Assembly (NCBI RefSeq): GCF_020166395.1 | Contig: NZ_JAIQXU010000033.1 | Location: 1 to 48,751 of the forward strand | Source: Deinococcus betulae | Lineage (GTDB): Bacteria; Deinococcota; Deinococci; Deinococcales; Deinococcaceae | Direction of reading: 5' to 3' | Length of the DNA stretch: 48,751 bases | Shown here: in pieces, positions 7,997 to 15,431 of the stretch | Layout of the letters: each line of letters begins with the position of its first letter | Numbering within the stretch: the stretch's first letter is position 1 | The notes under the pieces: generated by a model | Database searches by the model: none | Told to the model about the DNA's origin: nothing | Seen by the model: the letters and a program-made list of their open reading frames with translations, nothing else | Made by a program: the position numbers and the translations under genes

Positions 7997-8549
7997 ATTG
8001 ACCGAGTATCACAGCGGAGGCCGGCAGAGCGTCCTGCTCAGCGAGCCAGTAGCGCTGACCGATCTGCGCGAGCAGGAGCCCGGCACGTTCATTGGCGTCT
8101 ACGGTGACCAGCACGGGCGGGGCGATCATCCAAGCCCCTGTGATGAGAGTCGCGATGGTGTGGGTGACCAGGTGCGCTTCTGCTGCTGCTGGAGGCCCAA
8201 GCGGCGCTGGGCGCATTGAGCGCCATACGGTCCGTCTCTCTTCTGGTATCTGGAAAAATGTCCAGGCCCAGGTATCGGATACGTGCATAGCCTCAAGCAG
8301 CTTTGTGATTGCGGTAGGGCGCATGTTACCGATGTCACGGAGTCCACGCAAATAGTGACTAAGAAGCGGCCCGGAGAGACCCGACAATCGGGCAAATTGT
8401 GACGCCTTCAACTGGTGTTCAACAAGCCATTCGCTCAGGCGTTGGCCCCTAAAAGCAGCCAGTCCTGACGAGATAGATACCTCATCAGGACTGGTCTGCT
8501 CGCCTGACGCATCTGGCTCTGAATTGCGAGGTTTCCGTCCGCCTGCCAT
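7968..8549 (-). CDS. Phage repressor-type HTH protein, 193 aa
   Basis: Residues 38-75 (LSEWLVEHQLKASQFARLSG...LSHYLRGLRDI) form an XRE/Cro-CI helix-turn-helix. The rest is an unassigned C-terminal domain without the Ser/Lys motif of LexA-type self-cleavage, so induction may not be RecA-driven (inference). The gene is divergent from a Cro-like gene. A 17-bp palindrome sits just upstream at the promoter, with -10 TATAGT (8561-8556) six bases before the ATG, implying a leaderless mRNA and autoregulation. Position and architecture make it the likely lysogeny repressor. Confidence 0.75.
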   Translation of the reverse strand: MAGGRKPRNSEPDASGEQTSPDEVSISSGLAAFRGQRLSEWLVEHQLKASQFARLSGLSGPLLSHYLRGLRDIGNMRPTAITKLLEAMHVSDTWAWTFFQIPEERRTVWRSMRPAPLGPPAAAEAHLVTHTIATLITGAWMIAPPVLVTVDANERAGLLLAQIGQRYWLAEQDALPASAVILGQFRTAAPAGF

Positions 8550-8557
8550 GCGACCAC

Positions 8558-8574
8558 TATAAACTCAGTTTATA
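8558..8574. promoter_or_regulatory. Repressor operator, 17-bp perfect palindrome
   Basis: TATAAACTCAGTTTATA is perfectly symmetric about its central C and contains the core ACTCAGT shared with 1974-1982 and 8657-8665. It overlaps the -10 box of the repressor gene, which suggests negative autoregulation. Confidence 0.7.
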
Positions 8575-8642
8575 AACGTGCCGCAATTCACAAGCTAAGG
8601 CAAGCCACCTGAGACTAATATTCCTTTGCTGAGAAATTTTAT

Positions 8643-8671
8643 TTGCTAAAAGTATTTACTCAGTATAGTAT
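8643..8671 (+). promoter_or_regulatory. Cro-gene promoter with embedded operator
   Basis: TTGCTA (8643-8648), 17-bp spacer, TAGTAT (8666-8671). The operator core TACTCAGTA (8657-8665) touches the -10. The ATG at 8678 lies six bases after the -10, so the transcript should be leaderless. Confidence 0.7.
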
Positions 8672-8677
8672 GGGGTT

Positions 8678-8947
8678 ATGCCTGCCTCACGCCGAATTGA
8701 TCCAGTCGCGTTGAAGGCAGCGCGAGAAAAAGCTGGCAACGTCAGCAAAGCGGCCGCCGCTACCGCTGCGGGCCTTACATGGCTCGGTTACCACAAATGG
8801 GAACAGCTCCCTGGGCGCATCAATTTTGATTGGAACAAATTTACTGCACTTTGCGACTATCTAGGAGTAAAGCCAGAAGAGGTCACAACGATAATTGACG
8901 GTGCTTCTGACTCTTCCCCCGCGCAGGCCCTCGCGGGGCGGTCATGA
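8678..8947 (+). CDS. Cro-like HTH regulator, 89 aa
   Basis: A short protein with an XRE-type fold: helices at residues 9-33 (VALKAAREKAGNVSKAAAATAAGL) and a recognition-helix region around WLGYHKWEQLPGR, then a helix and the common YLGVKPEEV ending. It is the first rightward gene opposite the repressor, the classical Cro position. It starts at ATG 8678 without a Shine-Dalgarno (leaderless). Its stop overlaps the next start (ATGA). It would oppose the repressor at the TACTCAGTA operators (inference). Confidence 0.75.
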   Translation: MPASRRIDPVALKAAREKAGNVSKAAAATAAGLTWLGYHKWEQLPGRINFDWNKFTALCDYLGVKPEEVTTIIDGASDSSPAQALAGRS

Positions 8948-9444
8948 CGGCGCCAGAACGGCCCCTGAGCTTGTGGGAGGCCTCACAGCAGTACCGAGCC
9001 GCAATGAAGCCCCTCGGCGGCCTGAAGCGGGCGGCTCAGCAGGCGGTGCAGACCGCTCGAGCACTCGGCTATGAGAACGACGCCCTGGCGATGCTGCGGG
9101 CAACACAGAAGACCGATGACGCGGTGTTGGCGCAAGAAGCATTGATTCAGCAGGCGGTGGGGCACCTGCGCCGGGCGACGCTGGCGACTGCTGCCGTCCC
9201 GGCCCCCGCCTGTGAGGTCTCAGCGACGGATCTGCGCGCCCAGGCCGACGCTCTGGAAGCCCAGGCCGCTGCCTACCTCACCGAGCTGACCGGCACCCCA
9301 CCCACGCGGGGCGGCCCCTGGCACCCGCTGAAGCAACTGCACGCCGTGCTGCGGCAAGAAGCCACGCTGCTGCGCGAGCGGGCCGCGTGGACGGCCGAGC
9401 TGGAGCGGTGCCGGGCGCAGGCGGAGGGGGGTGGCGGCGTATGA
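8944..9444 (+). CDS. Hypothetical helical protein, 166 aa
   Basis: Coupled to the Cro-like gene by ATGA. It is almost entirely helical and alanine/glutamine-rich, with likely coiled-coil segments around residues 95-115 and 135-160. No catalytic motif, signal peptide or membrane segment. As the second gene of the rightward early transcript it could be a phage regulatory or structural accessory protein. It ends 17 bp from a convergent gene. Confidence 0.65.
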   Translation: MTAPERPLSLWEASQQYRAAMKPLGGLKRAAQQAVQTARALGYENDALAMLRATQKTDDAVLAQEALIQQAVGHLRRATLATAAVPAPACEVSATDLRAQADALEAQAAAYLTELTGTPPTRGGPWHPLKQLHAVLRQEATLLRERAAWTAELERCRAQAEGGGGV

Positions 9445-9461
9445 CGTCTTCCCCGCACAGG

Positions 9462-9794
9462 TCAGAGCAGCACGTACCGCAAGTACTCCAGATCCTTCGT
9501 AGCGCTGTCCAACGACAACCGTGCCCGCTCCACCGCGACCGCGCCAGCCGCGAAGTCCCCCGCAATCTGCTCACGGGCGACCACCGCTTCACCGTCCGGT
9601 ACAGCGCTCAACGCGCGCAGTTGGGCCGCCACCAATTCCAGGTCCTGGGCCATCAACACCAGTTCCTGCTGGATGCGTTCTCGCCGCTGCTTGATCCGGC
9701 GAATTACAGAGGAGATATCTGCGCCGTCGTAGGGGTGGAGCGCTGTTTCATTCATTCGCGCCAGAGCGTCCAACGTGCGGGCTTCATCATCCAT
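9462..9794 (-). CDS. Hypothetical coiled-coil protein, 110 aa
   Basis: Starts MDDEARTLDALARMNETALH and continues with a charged helix (ISSVIRRIKQRRERIQQELVLMAQDLELVAAQLRAL) typical of a coiled coil. Convergent with the preceding gene. No family recognised. Codon and residue composition support a real gene. Confidence 0.6.
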   Translation of the reverse strand: MDDEARTLDALARMNETALHPYDGADISSVIRRIKQRRERIQQELVLMAQDLELVAAQLRALSAVPDGEAVVAREQIAGDFAAGAVAVERARLSLDSATKDLEYLRYVLL

Positions 9795-9884
9795 CTTCTG
9801 CCTAGCTTAGGTCTGTGCCAGACGGGCACAGTGGGCGCCGGCCCATTGTGGGGCGTAGACCGACAGGTGTGCAGAGGGCTCAGT

Positions 9885-10067
9885 TCATTCGACCTGAACC
9901 AGCGCTGCGCACATCAGCAGAACGGGCAGCGAGAAATGCAGCACCAACACGACGTTCTGAGGCCAGGGCTGCCCGGCGGGCAGGGCCCCAAGCTTCACGA
10001 CACTCCACACCAGCACCCCCAGGGCGGCCACGCCCACGAAGAGTGCACCAACACTCAGAGGCTCCAT
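9885..10067 (-). CDS. Two-helix small membrane protein, copy 1 of 3, 60 aa
   Basis: MEPLSVGALFVGVAALGVLV begins one hydrophobic segment and a second (VVLVLHFSLPVLLMCAAL) ends the protein. A short polar linker (GALPAGQPWPQN) joins them. It aligns end to end with the proteins at 10188-10367 and 10461-10643: ME.L.V...F linker, then V...FxLPxLL. A start five codons upstream is possible. Two-helix proteins of this size occur as holins, exclusion proteins or toxins, but no function can be assigned. Confidence 0.6.
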   Translation of the reverse strand: MEPLSVGALFVGVAALGVLVWSVVKLGALPAGQPWPQNVVLVLHFSLPVLLMCAALVQVE

Positions 10068-10163
10068 GTCCCAAGAAAGCATGCCTGGGGACGCGGCACA
10101 TCAGCCCACGTTCAAGGGCCACAAAGCTCTTCCTTAGCGGGCTTTGAGGGTTCGGGGGACACC

Positions 10164-10184
10164 CGTCAGGCCAACGGCCTGACG
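10164..10184 (-). terminator. Hairpin after membrane-protein copy 2
   Basis: CGTCAGGCC and GGCCTGACG form a perfect 9-bp stem with a 3-nt loop, beginning four bases beyond the stop of the 59-aa gene on the minus strand. No U-tract follows. Confidence 0.45.
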
Positions 10185-10187
10185 CCG

Positions 10188-10367
10188 TCAGCCGCGAGAC
10201 AGCAGGTCAACGCACAGGGCCAACGCGGGCAGGACGAAATACAGCGTCAGTCCAGCACGCAGAGGCCAGGCGGTGTGAATCAGCTGTCCATCGGTGGCCA
10301 GGCCACGCCACAGCAGGGCGCCCAGAGCGCAGCTGCTGATCATCACACCGACCGTCAGAACTTCCAT
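10188..10367 (-). CDS. Two-helix small membrane protein, copy 2 of 3, 59 aa
   Basis: Reads MEVLTVGVMISSCALGALLW, a polar linker with DGQ and TAWPLRAGL, then TLYFVLPALALCVDLLSRG. It is very similar to copy 3 (linker DGQ..KTAWGPRAALTLYFVLPALLA), with the block LTLYFVLPAL identical. Two membrane segments are predicted. Each copy has its own spacer and possibly its own hairpin, so the three may be separately expressed. Function unknown. Confidence 0.6.
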   Translation of the reverse strand: MEVLTVGVMISSCALGALLWRGLATDGQLIHTAWPLRAGLTLYFVLPALALCVDLLSRG

Positions 10368-10460
10368 ACAAGGGCAGCGTACACGACCGGCCCGCTGGCG
10401 TCAGCCGCAGACCGAGATGAGCAACAGAACGCTCTGTGCCTGACCCTGGCTCTGCGTCTT

Positions 10461-10643
10461 TCAGATGGTTTGCATGACATCCAGGTACGCCAGCAGGGCG
10501 GGCAGGACGAAATACAGGGTCAGGGCGGCGCGTGGACCCCAGGCTGTTTTGACCGTTTGTCCGTCCGGAGCCATCGCCTGCCACAGGACGGTGCCCAGGG
10601 TGCAGATGCCCACGAACAACACGCTGACCAGCAACAGTTCCAT
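10461..10643 (-). CDS. Two-helix small membrane protein, copy 3 of 3, 60 aa
   Basis: Reads MELLLVSVLFVGICTLGTVL, the linker MAPDGQTVKTAWGPRAA, then LTLYFVLPALLAYLDVMQTI. It shares length, topology and the LTLYFVLPAL block with copy 2 and more distantly with copy 1. It sits just downstream of the integrase on the same strand. No Shine-Dalgarno is evident before the ATG, as with the other two copies. Confidence 0.65.
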   Translation of the reverse strand: MELLLVSVLFVGICTLGTVLWQAMAPDGQTVKTAWGPRAALTLYFVLPALLAYLDVMQTI

Positions 10644-10736
10644 ACATCAGCAGAACACGTGGCCACTCCGTCAAAGTTCGGCGCAGTTCAAGCCGGACTG
10701 AGCAACCGTTCAGCAGCTGTTGAGCTTCCGGGTGGG

Positions 10737-11705
10737 TTACCAGTCCCTGTTCGTGGGTTTCTTCTTGTTCCGGGCGTACTGCACGTAGACCTCGGTGGTC
10801 TGCGCGCTGCTGTGCCCCAGGAAGTCCCTGGTCTCCAGCAGGTCGAGCGTCTCCTCGTACAGGCGAGTGCCCGCCGTGCGGCGCAGCCCGTGCACGGTGC
10901 GCTTGGTGTACTCCACCCCAGCCGCTTTGCACAGGCGCTGCAAGGTCAGTTCGGCCCAGCCCACGCTGGTGGCGCCCAGCAGGGCCGGGCCCCAGCCCGG
11001 CGTCATATCCAGCCAGCGGCGCAGCGCGGCCTCCGTGCGGCGCGAAAGCGGCACTTCCCGCGTTTTGGCCCCCTTGCCGATCACGTACACCATCGGCGGT
11101 TCTTCGGCCAAGTGCAGGTGGCTGCGTTGCAGGCCCATGATCTCCCCCGCCCGGAGGCCACAGTCCGCGCCCAGCAGGACCACAACGGCCTCTTCGGCGT
11201 TGGCAACGGCCAGGAGGGCGCTGATCTGGTCCTGGGTATACAGCCGGCCTTTCTGATGCTTGGGGGTGCTGTCGGCCACGGGACGCACATCCCGGAAAGG
11301 GTCGGCTTCGGTTGCGTTGCACCAGCGCAGAGCCTCATAGAGCGCCTTGCAGCTGGCGAGGTGCCAGCCGACGGTGGAGGACACGCGACCATTGGCTTCC
11401 AGCGAGCGAACGTAGGTCAGGCCGGCGTCGGCGTGGGGACGGGTCAGCATGACGCCGGCCTGCTCGGTCCAGTGCCAGTAGGCCTCGTAGGCCTGGCGGT
11501 ACTTGGTGAGGGTGGCAGCGCTGATCTTGATGCCCCGGCGGCCATGAAGGACCAAGTGCGCCAGCACGAGGGCCCACAGCCCGTCCAGATCCCGTTCTTG
11601 GATGGCTCGAAGGGCGCGTCGCCTTCGTTCCTCGGTGGGGAGCCCGGCCGTCTGTTGGGCATTGGCCTGCAAGTTCATGCGGGCTTGCATCAGGGCGAGG
11701 GTCAT
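10737..11705 (-). CDS. int: Tyrosine recombinase (phage integrase), 322 aa
   Basis: Catalyses site-specific integration and excision through a covalent 3'-phosphotyrosine. The residues are all present: R185 in CGLRAGE, a Lys in GKGAKTREVPLS (K211/K214), HGLR (H272, R275), LGHSS (H298) and Y307 in TTEVYVQY. Residues ~60-145 form the core-binding SAM-like domain. Normal full length. No tRNA or clear attachment core adjoins it. It lies between small membrane-protein genes and the rightward early genes, an ordinary place for a temperate phage integrase. Confidence 0.93.
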   Translation of the reverse strand: MTLALMQARMNLQANAQQTAGLPTEERRRRALRAIQERDLDGLWALVLAHLVLHGRRGIKISAATLTKYRQAYEAYWHWTEQAGVMLTRPHADAGLTYVRSLEANGRVSSTVGWHLASCKALYEALRWCNATEADPFRDVRPVADSTPKHQKGRLYTQDQISALLAVANAEEAVVVLLGADCGLRAGEIMGLQRSHLHLAEEPPMVYVIGKGAKTREVPLSRRTEAALRRWLDMTPGWGPALLGATSVGWAELTLQRLCKAAGVEYTKRTVHGLRRTAGTRLYEETLDLLETRDFLGHSSAQTTEVYVQYARNKKKPTNRDW

Positions 11706-11848
11706 GGCGTCACGGTAGCAGGGGGACCAGGGCCGCCGGGGTGAGCCGTCTTAGAAAGGTGCATGCCACACACCTGTTGGAGAAAGTGACCTTTCCCTTA
11801 ACAACCTGATTAGCCAATTCCCATCTCTTTCACCCCTAGAGGTCACCC

Positions 11849-12016
11849 ATGAAACCCACCTGGCTCCTCCTGATCTTCTGCCTTGCCTTCGCTCTTGGCA
11901 CCCGCTTCGAACGCCACCGCCAAGTCGCTGCCGATGACCGTGAAGCTGACGACCTCACCCAGGCCATGCCTCCCAACTGGCGAAGCCACTACCGGCCCGG
12001 CCCTCTGCGCGCCTGA
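11849..12016 (+). CDS. Small membrane-anchored protein, 55 aa
   Basis: An ATG with an AGAGGT ribosome site opens a frame beginning MKPTWLLLIFCLAFALGTRF, one N-terminal membrane segment or uncleaved signal, then an acidic stretch (ADDREADDLTQAMPPNW). Its TGA overlaps the next ATG (TGATG). Function unknown; it is the first of a coupled rightward early cluster. Confidence 0.55.
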   Translation: MKPTWLLLIFCLAFALGTRFERHRQVAADDREADDLTQAMPPNWRSHYRPGPLRA

Positions 12017-12111
12017 TGCGCCGCGCCCGCCTGCGCCGCCTCGGGATTGCCAACGTCCTCCCCGGCAAGGTCCAGGCCCTCAAACCCAAAACGCCCACCA
12101 ACCGGCAGTAA
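12016..12111 (+). CDS. Very small basic protein, 31 aa
   Basis: Translationally coupled to the preceding gene (TGATG). Encodes MRRARLRRLGIANVLPGKVQ and a lysine/proline-rich tail ending TPTNRQ. Highly basic, possibly nucleic-acid binding. Only the coupling and clean frame support it. Confidence 0.35.
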   Translation: MRRARLRRLGIANVLPGKVQALKPKTPTNRQ

Positions 12112-12159
12112 CGCCGCGACCGCAAGAAGCGCTAGCCCCTCTGGCCCTGGAGACCTCGC

Positions 12160-12489
12160 ATGAAGGAAGTTGCCATCCGACCCGGACAATTCCCCCACCT
12201 GCTGCTGAGCATGGCCTGCGCACACCCCCTTCCTGTCCGCGACCTGGCCAACCGCGTCACCCGCCGGCACGGGGCCCAGCCGGCCAGCCGCGCTGCTGCC
12301 CTGCAAGCGGCCTGCCGCCTTTGCCGCGCCGGGTGGCTGGCCGCCGCCCGCGTGCGTCTCTTCGTGGCCCGCGCCTGGCGCTGGGTCCAGGTCTACGTCC
12401 TGACACCAGCTGGTGAGGAACTGCTCGACGATCTGGCGGCCGAAGTGCTGGACTTCTCTCCCCCACCGATCTGGAGACAGGCCGCATGA
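12160..12489 (+). CDS. Winged-helix-like protein, 109 aa
   Basis: GGAG lies eight bases before the ATG. The pattern of helices (HLLLSMACAHPLPVRDLANR), a second helix pair (AALQAACRLCRAGWL) and a wing ending in VYVLTPAGEELLDDLAAEV matches MarR/PadR-type winged helices, where LT.AGEELL is characteristic. It is therefore a probable DNA-binding regulator, but the match is by motif only. Its stop overlaps the next ATG (ATGA). Confidence 0.6.
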   Translation: MKEVAIRPGQFPHLLLSMACAHPLPVRDLANRVTRRHGAQPASRAAALQAACRLCRAGWLAAARVRLFVARAWRWVQVYVLTPAGEELLDDLAAEVLDFSPPPIWRQAA

Positions 12490-13172
12490 CGCTCAACCTC
12501 CCCGCAGGCCTCCCCTTGACCGCTCGCCCACCTCTCTTCCAGTTCACCCACTCGGGCCGCTACGTCTGGAGCAACTGCGGCGTGTTCCTGCTGGACTACC
12601 GGGGCCAGCCGCACTGGTTTGCCACAGACGGCTACTCCGCGATGCTCACGCCTGCCCTGGACCGCGACGGCGACGCTGACAACCGACTGTTCAGCGTGAG
12701 CGTGGGCACCCACCGGGCCTACCGTACCGACCACATCAAGAACCTATTCAAATACGTCAAAGGCCGGAAGGTTCTGTGCGAGACGAGCACCGGGATGCTC
12801 TACAGCCCAGACGGCATCATGCACGTCCCGCCGTTCACCCACGGCACACCTGAAGAGCCGGAGCCGGTAACGCTGCCCGACGTGTACAGCCCCTTCCAGG
12901 GCACGCCCACCCCGCAGGACGGCTACCAGTTCGACTTGAAGCTGGTCAGTGCGATTCGAGGGGCTTTCAGCCACTTGGACCGGAGCGCCGAGATCCAGAT
13001 GACTTTCTTCAACGGCGAGCGCGTGCTGCTGGAGATTGAAGCGCCCTACCACGCGCAGGTCCTGATCAGTGCTGAGGGCAACATGCGCGGGGACGATGAG
13101 CCAAAGCCGGCTGAGGACACCCCGCCCGTTGATCCTGACCAGCCGCCCCTGCTGGACGGTGAAGCGCCATGA
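12486..13172 (+). CDS. Hypothetical protein with faint sliding-clamp resemblance, 228 aa
   Basis: Coupled upstream and downstream by ATGA overlaps. The segment HWFATDGYSAML recalls the ATDGHRLA signature of DNA polymerase III beta clamps. A later block (FDLKLVSAIRGAF, then VLLEIEAPYHAQVLISAEG) has the helix-then-strand pattern of a clamp domain. The protein is shorter than a full clamp (about 370 aa) and ends in an acidic, proline-rich tail. A clamp-like or replication-accessory role would fit its place before the replication gene, but this is only a motif-level hint. Confidence 0.6.
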   Translation: MTLNLPAGLPLTARPPLFQFTHSGRYVWSNCGVFLLDYRGQPHWFATDGYSAMLTPALDRDGDADNRLFSVSVGTHRAYRTDHIKNLFKYVKGRKVLCETSTGMLYSPDGIMHVPPFTHGTPEEPEPVTLPDVYSPFQGTPTPQDGYQFDLKLVSAIRGAFSHLDRSAEIQMTFFNGERVLLEIEAPYHAQVLISAEGNMRGDDEPKPAEDTPPVDPDQPPLLDGEAP

Positions 13173-13684
13173 ACCGCCTCAGCTTCGTACTCAGCACCCT
13201 GATCTCTGATGCGCGCCGGCTGCCTGCACACGCTAGTGCACCGTTCAAGTTCAAGGAAGGCCTCATCGTGTCCGTGCGCCTTGAAGACCAGACCCCAGTG
13301 CTGCACCTCACGCGTGACGCGCTGACGCCACCGAGTCGCGTAGAAGCGGCCACCTGTGGGCAGGCCCTGAACTGGTGGGGACCTCGGGTCGTGGACGCCT
13401 TGGAGGGTGGGCTGCGAGCCCTCCTGGTACGTGAGGCGGTGGCGCCGACCACGGGCTTCTGCCCAGGGCGCCCCATGTACGAGCTGCCGCGCAAGCTGCC
13501 CATGCACACGCTCTGCGGCCTGGCTGTGGCCGGGGACTGGGTGACCATCCTGCAATTTGCCCAGGATCAGTACCGCTGGCGCACCATTCGTGGCCCGCAT
13601 CACGGTGAGGGGGCCTACAGCCGCCTGCAGGGGTTTCTGGATGACCTGCGGTCCAACGCAAGGAAAGGGAGTGAATCGGGATGA
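13169..13684 (+). CDS. Hypothetical protein, 171 aa
   Basis: Starts MNRLSFVLSTLISDARRLPA with an ATGA overlap to the previous gene. Mixed alpha/beta composition, no recognised motif, no membrane segment. Last gene of the coupled set before a 250-bp gap and the replication gene. Confidence 0.6.
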   Translation: MNRLSFVLSTLISDARRLPAHASAPFKFKEGLIVSVRLEDQTPVLHLTRDALTPPSRVEAATCGQALNWWGPRVVDALEGGLRALLVREAVAPTTGFCPGRPMYELPRKLPMHTLCGLAVAGDWVTILQFAQDQYRWRTIRGPHHGEGAYSRLQGFLDDLRSNARKGSESG

Positions 13685-13934
13685 TCGTCACGAAGCCAGC
13701 GCTTCGCGCTATGCTGAGCGCACCCCGGAGGCTGAACCGAGCAAGCAGCCAAAAGGGCACACCCCCCGCGTATGGTCGCCAAACTTTTCGCAGAGGGTGT
13801 GGAACTGAAACTCAAGTTGTTTGTGGGTTGGGAGACCCACAGGCTTTGGCCTATGACCAGTTTACGCGGCTGGTTAGGTCCGGTCAACGTACTGGGCAGG
13901 GGTGTCGTACCTCAGGACGCGTAGGAGTCCCTTC
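13685..13934. other. 250-bp gap before replication gene
   Basis: No supported gene. It contains a short hairpin, TGTGGGT (13822-13828) with ACCCACA (13835-13841), and a second weak one around ACCAG...CTGGT near 13856. It may hold the promoter of the replication gene or a terminator for the upstream set; no clear -10/-35 pair stands out. Confidence 0.3.
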
Positions 13935-15431
13935 ATGACCCGCAAAGACCTCGCCCCCACGCCCACCGTCCAGGCCATCGGGGAGCTGCATTTCGAGGGC
14001 AACATCACGCCCCACACCTTCTACACCCGCCGCGAGTTCAAGAGCGATAAAGGGCAAGTCCAGTTCCTGGCCATCGCCATTTACGCCGATGACCTGTACT
14101 GGCACCGGCCCACCGTGCACCGCGACGAGCGCACAGGCCAGGTCACGCACGTGACCCGCAAGTTCGACGCCGACCTGCTGCAGCGGGACTACACCTACTA
14201 CGCCAACCTGTTCGGCGTGACCAAGGCGATGGCCAAGGCCGCGGTGCAGCACAACGTTCAGCGGGGCCTCACCCGCCAGGAGTTCCGCACTGTCAGGGCC
14301 CGCAACGGCCGCTCGGTGCCCAACGTGATGTTCGTGGAGCCGGTGGTCAGTGCCCTGCGCTGCCTGCTCCAGATTGACGAGCCGGGCGCCCCCGGAGTGC
14401 AGTGGGTCAGCGAGCCGCCGAAGATCAACGAGAAGAAGGGCGGGGCGGAGGCCCAGGGGGGGGTATGTCAAATAAACGACATATACCCACCAGATAAACC
14501 ACATACCCTCCCCCAAATAAACGAGGGGTATATGGGGTCTATTTCCCATACATATACAGAGAGTTCTTCAGAGAGTTCTTCAAAGACTTTTCCAGAGAGA
14601 GGAGGAGTACGGGACTCTGCTGAGACGGCCACGGTGCGCAGCCGAGTAAGTGGCCAGGTGAGCAGGGCCAGCTTCGCGCCGCACTCCTCCTCAGGAAACG
14701 CTGCGCTTCAAACCCATGAAGCTGGGCCACTGCCGAGCGAGCCGCTGACCTCCTCTCCGCCTGACGGCGGGGCCGCTGACGCGGCCGGGCAGGACGACTT
14801 GATTCAGCCACAGATTCAAGACCAGCCACCAGCAGGCAAATCAGGTCAAGCCACGGACACCGAACAGGTTCCGGGCGGCGGCGCGGCGGCCGGCGGGCTG
14901 ACGGTGGACACCTTGCGGCCCCTGAGCCGGGCCACGCTGAGCGCGCGCCCGGTGGCCCTGCCGGAGAGCGCGACCTACCGGGGCCTGAAGGCGCTGGTGG
15001 GTAATGGGCTGACCGGCTTCCTGAAAGAGACCACCCGCACCGGCAGCCTGCCACGCGCCCTGTGGTTGCAGCTCGAGCCAGCAGAGGTGGACCTCGTGCG
15101 GGTGACAGCGCAGCGCGAGGCGAAGGCGGCAGGCGGGAACATGATCACGCTGGCGGTGCGGGGCTTGGACCGGCTGATCGGCGCGGTGAAGGTCAGTCCA
15201 GCGGCGGTCAGTGCGCCAGCCGGGGCCGTGAATCACCCACAGGCGAAAGCTCCTGAACCGGAGCCCGCCTCCCCCGCTGATGCCGTGAGCGTCGGGACCC
15301 GCTGGGAACACAAGAAGATCGCAGACCGCATTGTGACCGTGGTGCACCTGGAGGGTGGCCACGTGGAGCTGCACACGGGAGAGCGTATGCTGAGTTTCCT
15401 GCTGCACAAAGATTTTAAGCGGGTGAACTGA
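13935..15431 (+). CDS. Phage/plasmid replication initiator-like protein, 498 aa
   Basis: The ATG at 13935 follows GGAG; the frame runs 11 codons further upstream without a better site. Residues ~15-145 (FEGNITPHTFYTRREFKS..., IYADDLYWHRP, YYANLFGVTKAMAKAAVQHN, GLTRQEFRTV) look like the winged-helix N-terminus of phage replication proteins. The middle is Ser/Thr-rich and disordered, encoded by AT-rich iteron-like DNA. The C-terminus (GTRWEHKKIADRIVTVVHLE) ends in a small beta domain. No helicase motif is present, so it probably marks the origin and recruits host helicase. As in lambda O, the origin appears to lie inside the gene. Confidence 0.7.
   Translation: MTRKDLAPTPTVQAIGELHFEGNITPHTFYTRREFKSDKGQVQFLAIAIYADDLYWHRPTVHRDERTGQVTHVTRKFDADLLQRDYTYYANLFGVTKAMAKAAVQHNVQRGLTRQEFRTVRARNGRSVPNVMFVEPVVSALRCLLQIDEPGAPGVQWVSEPPKINEKKGGAEAQGGVCQINDIYPPDKPHTLPQINEGYMGSISHTYTESSSESSSKTFPERGGVRDSAETATVRSRVSGQVSRASFAPHSSSGNAALQTHEAGPLPSEPLTSSPPDGGAADAAGQDDLIQPQIQDQPPAGKSGQATDTEQVPGGGAAAGGLTVDTLRPLSRATLSARPVALPESATYRGLKALVGNGLTGFLKETTRTGSLPRALWLQLEPAEVDLVRVTAQREAKAAGGNMITLAVRGLDRLIGAVKVSPAAVSAPAGAVNHPQAKAPEPEPASPADAVSVGTRWEHKKIADRIVTVVHLEGGHVELHTGERMLSFLLHKDFKRVN
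14469..14540 (+). repeat. Iteron-like repeats inside the replication gene (putative origin)
   Basis: CAAATAAACGA occurs at 14469-14479 and 14514-14524, with an intermediate copy CAGATAAACCA at 14491-14501. Spacing is 22 and 23 bp, about two helical turns. Each is followed by a TATACCC/ATACCC or GGGGTATAT element. The stretch is clearly AT-richer than the surrounding gene. Confidence 0.6.
14558..14581 (+). repeat. Tandem 12-bp direct repeat
   Basis: Two perfect copies of AGAGAGTTCTTC lie immediately downstream of the iterons. They encode the SESSSESSSK stretch and could be part of the origin's unwinding region. Confidence 0.6.

Noticed and set aside
10207..11322. 371-codon minus-strand frame overlapping the integrase
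   Set aside because: Out of frame with the integrase; the translation is a shadow with no domain.
9387..11744. 785-codon plus-strand open frame over the integrase region
   Set aside because: Runs antisense through four genes with better evidence, including the integrase with all catalytic residues.
13681..13938. 85-aa plus-strand frame after the 171-aa gene
   Set aside because: It overlaps by ATGA, but the translation is Arg/Gly/Ser-rich and looks non-coding; the stretch is better seen as a regulatory gap.
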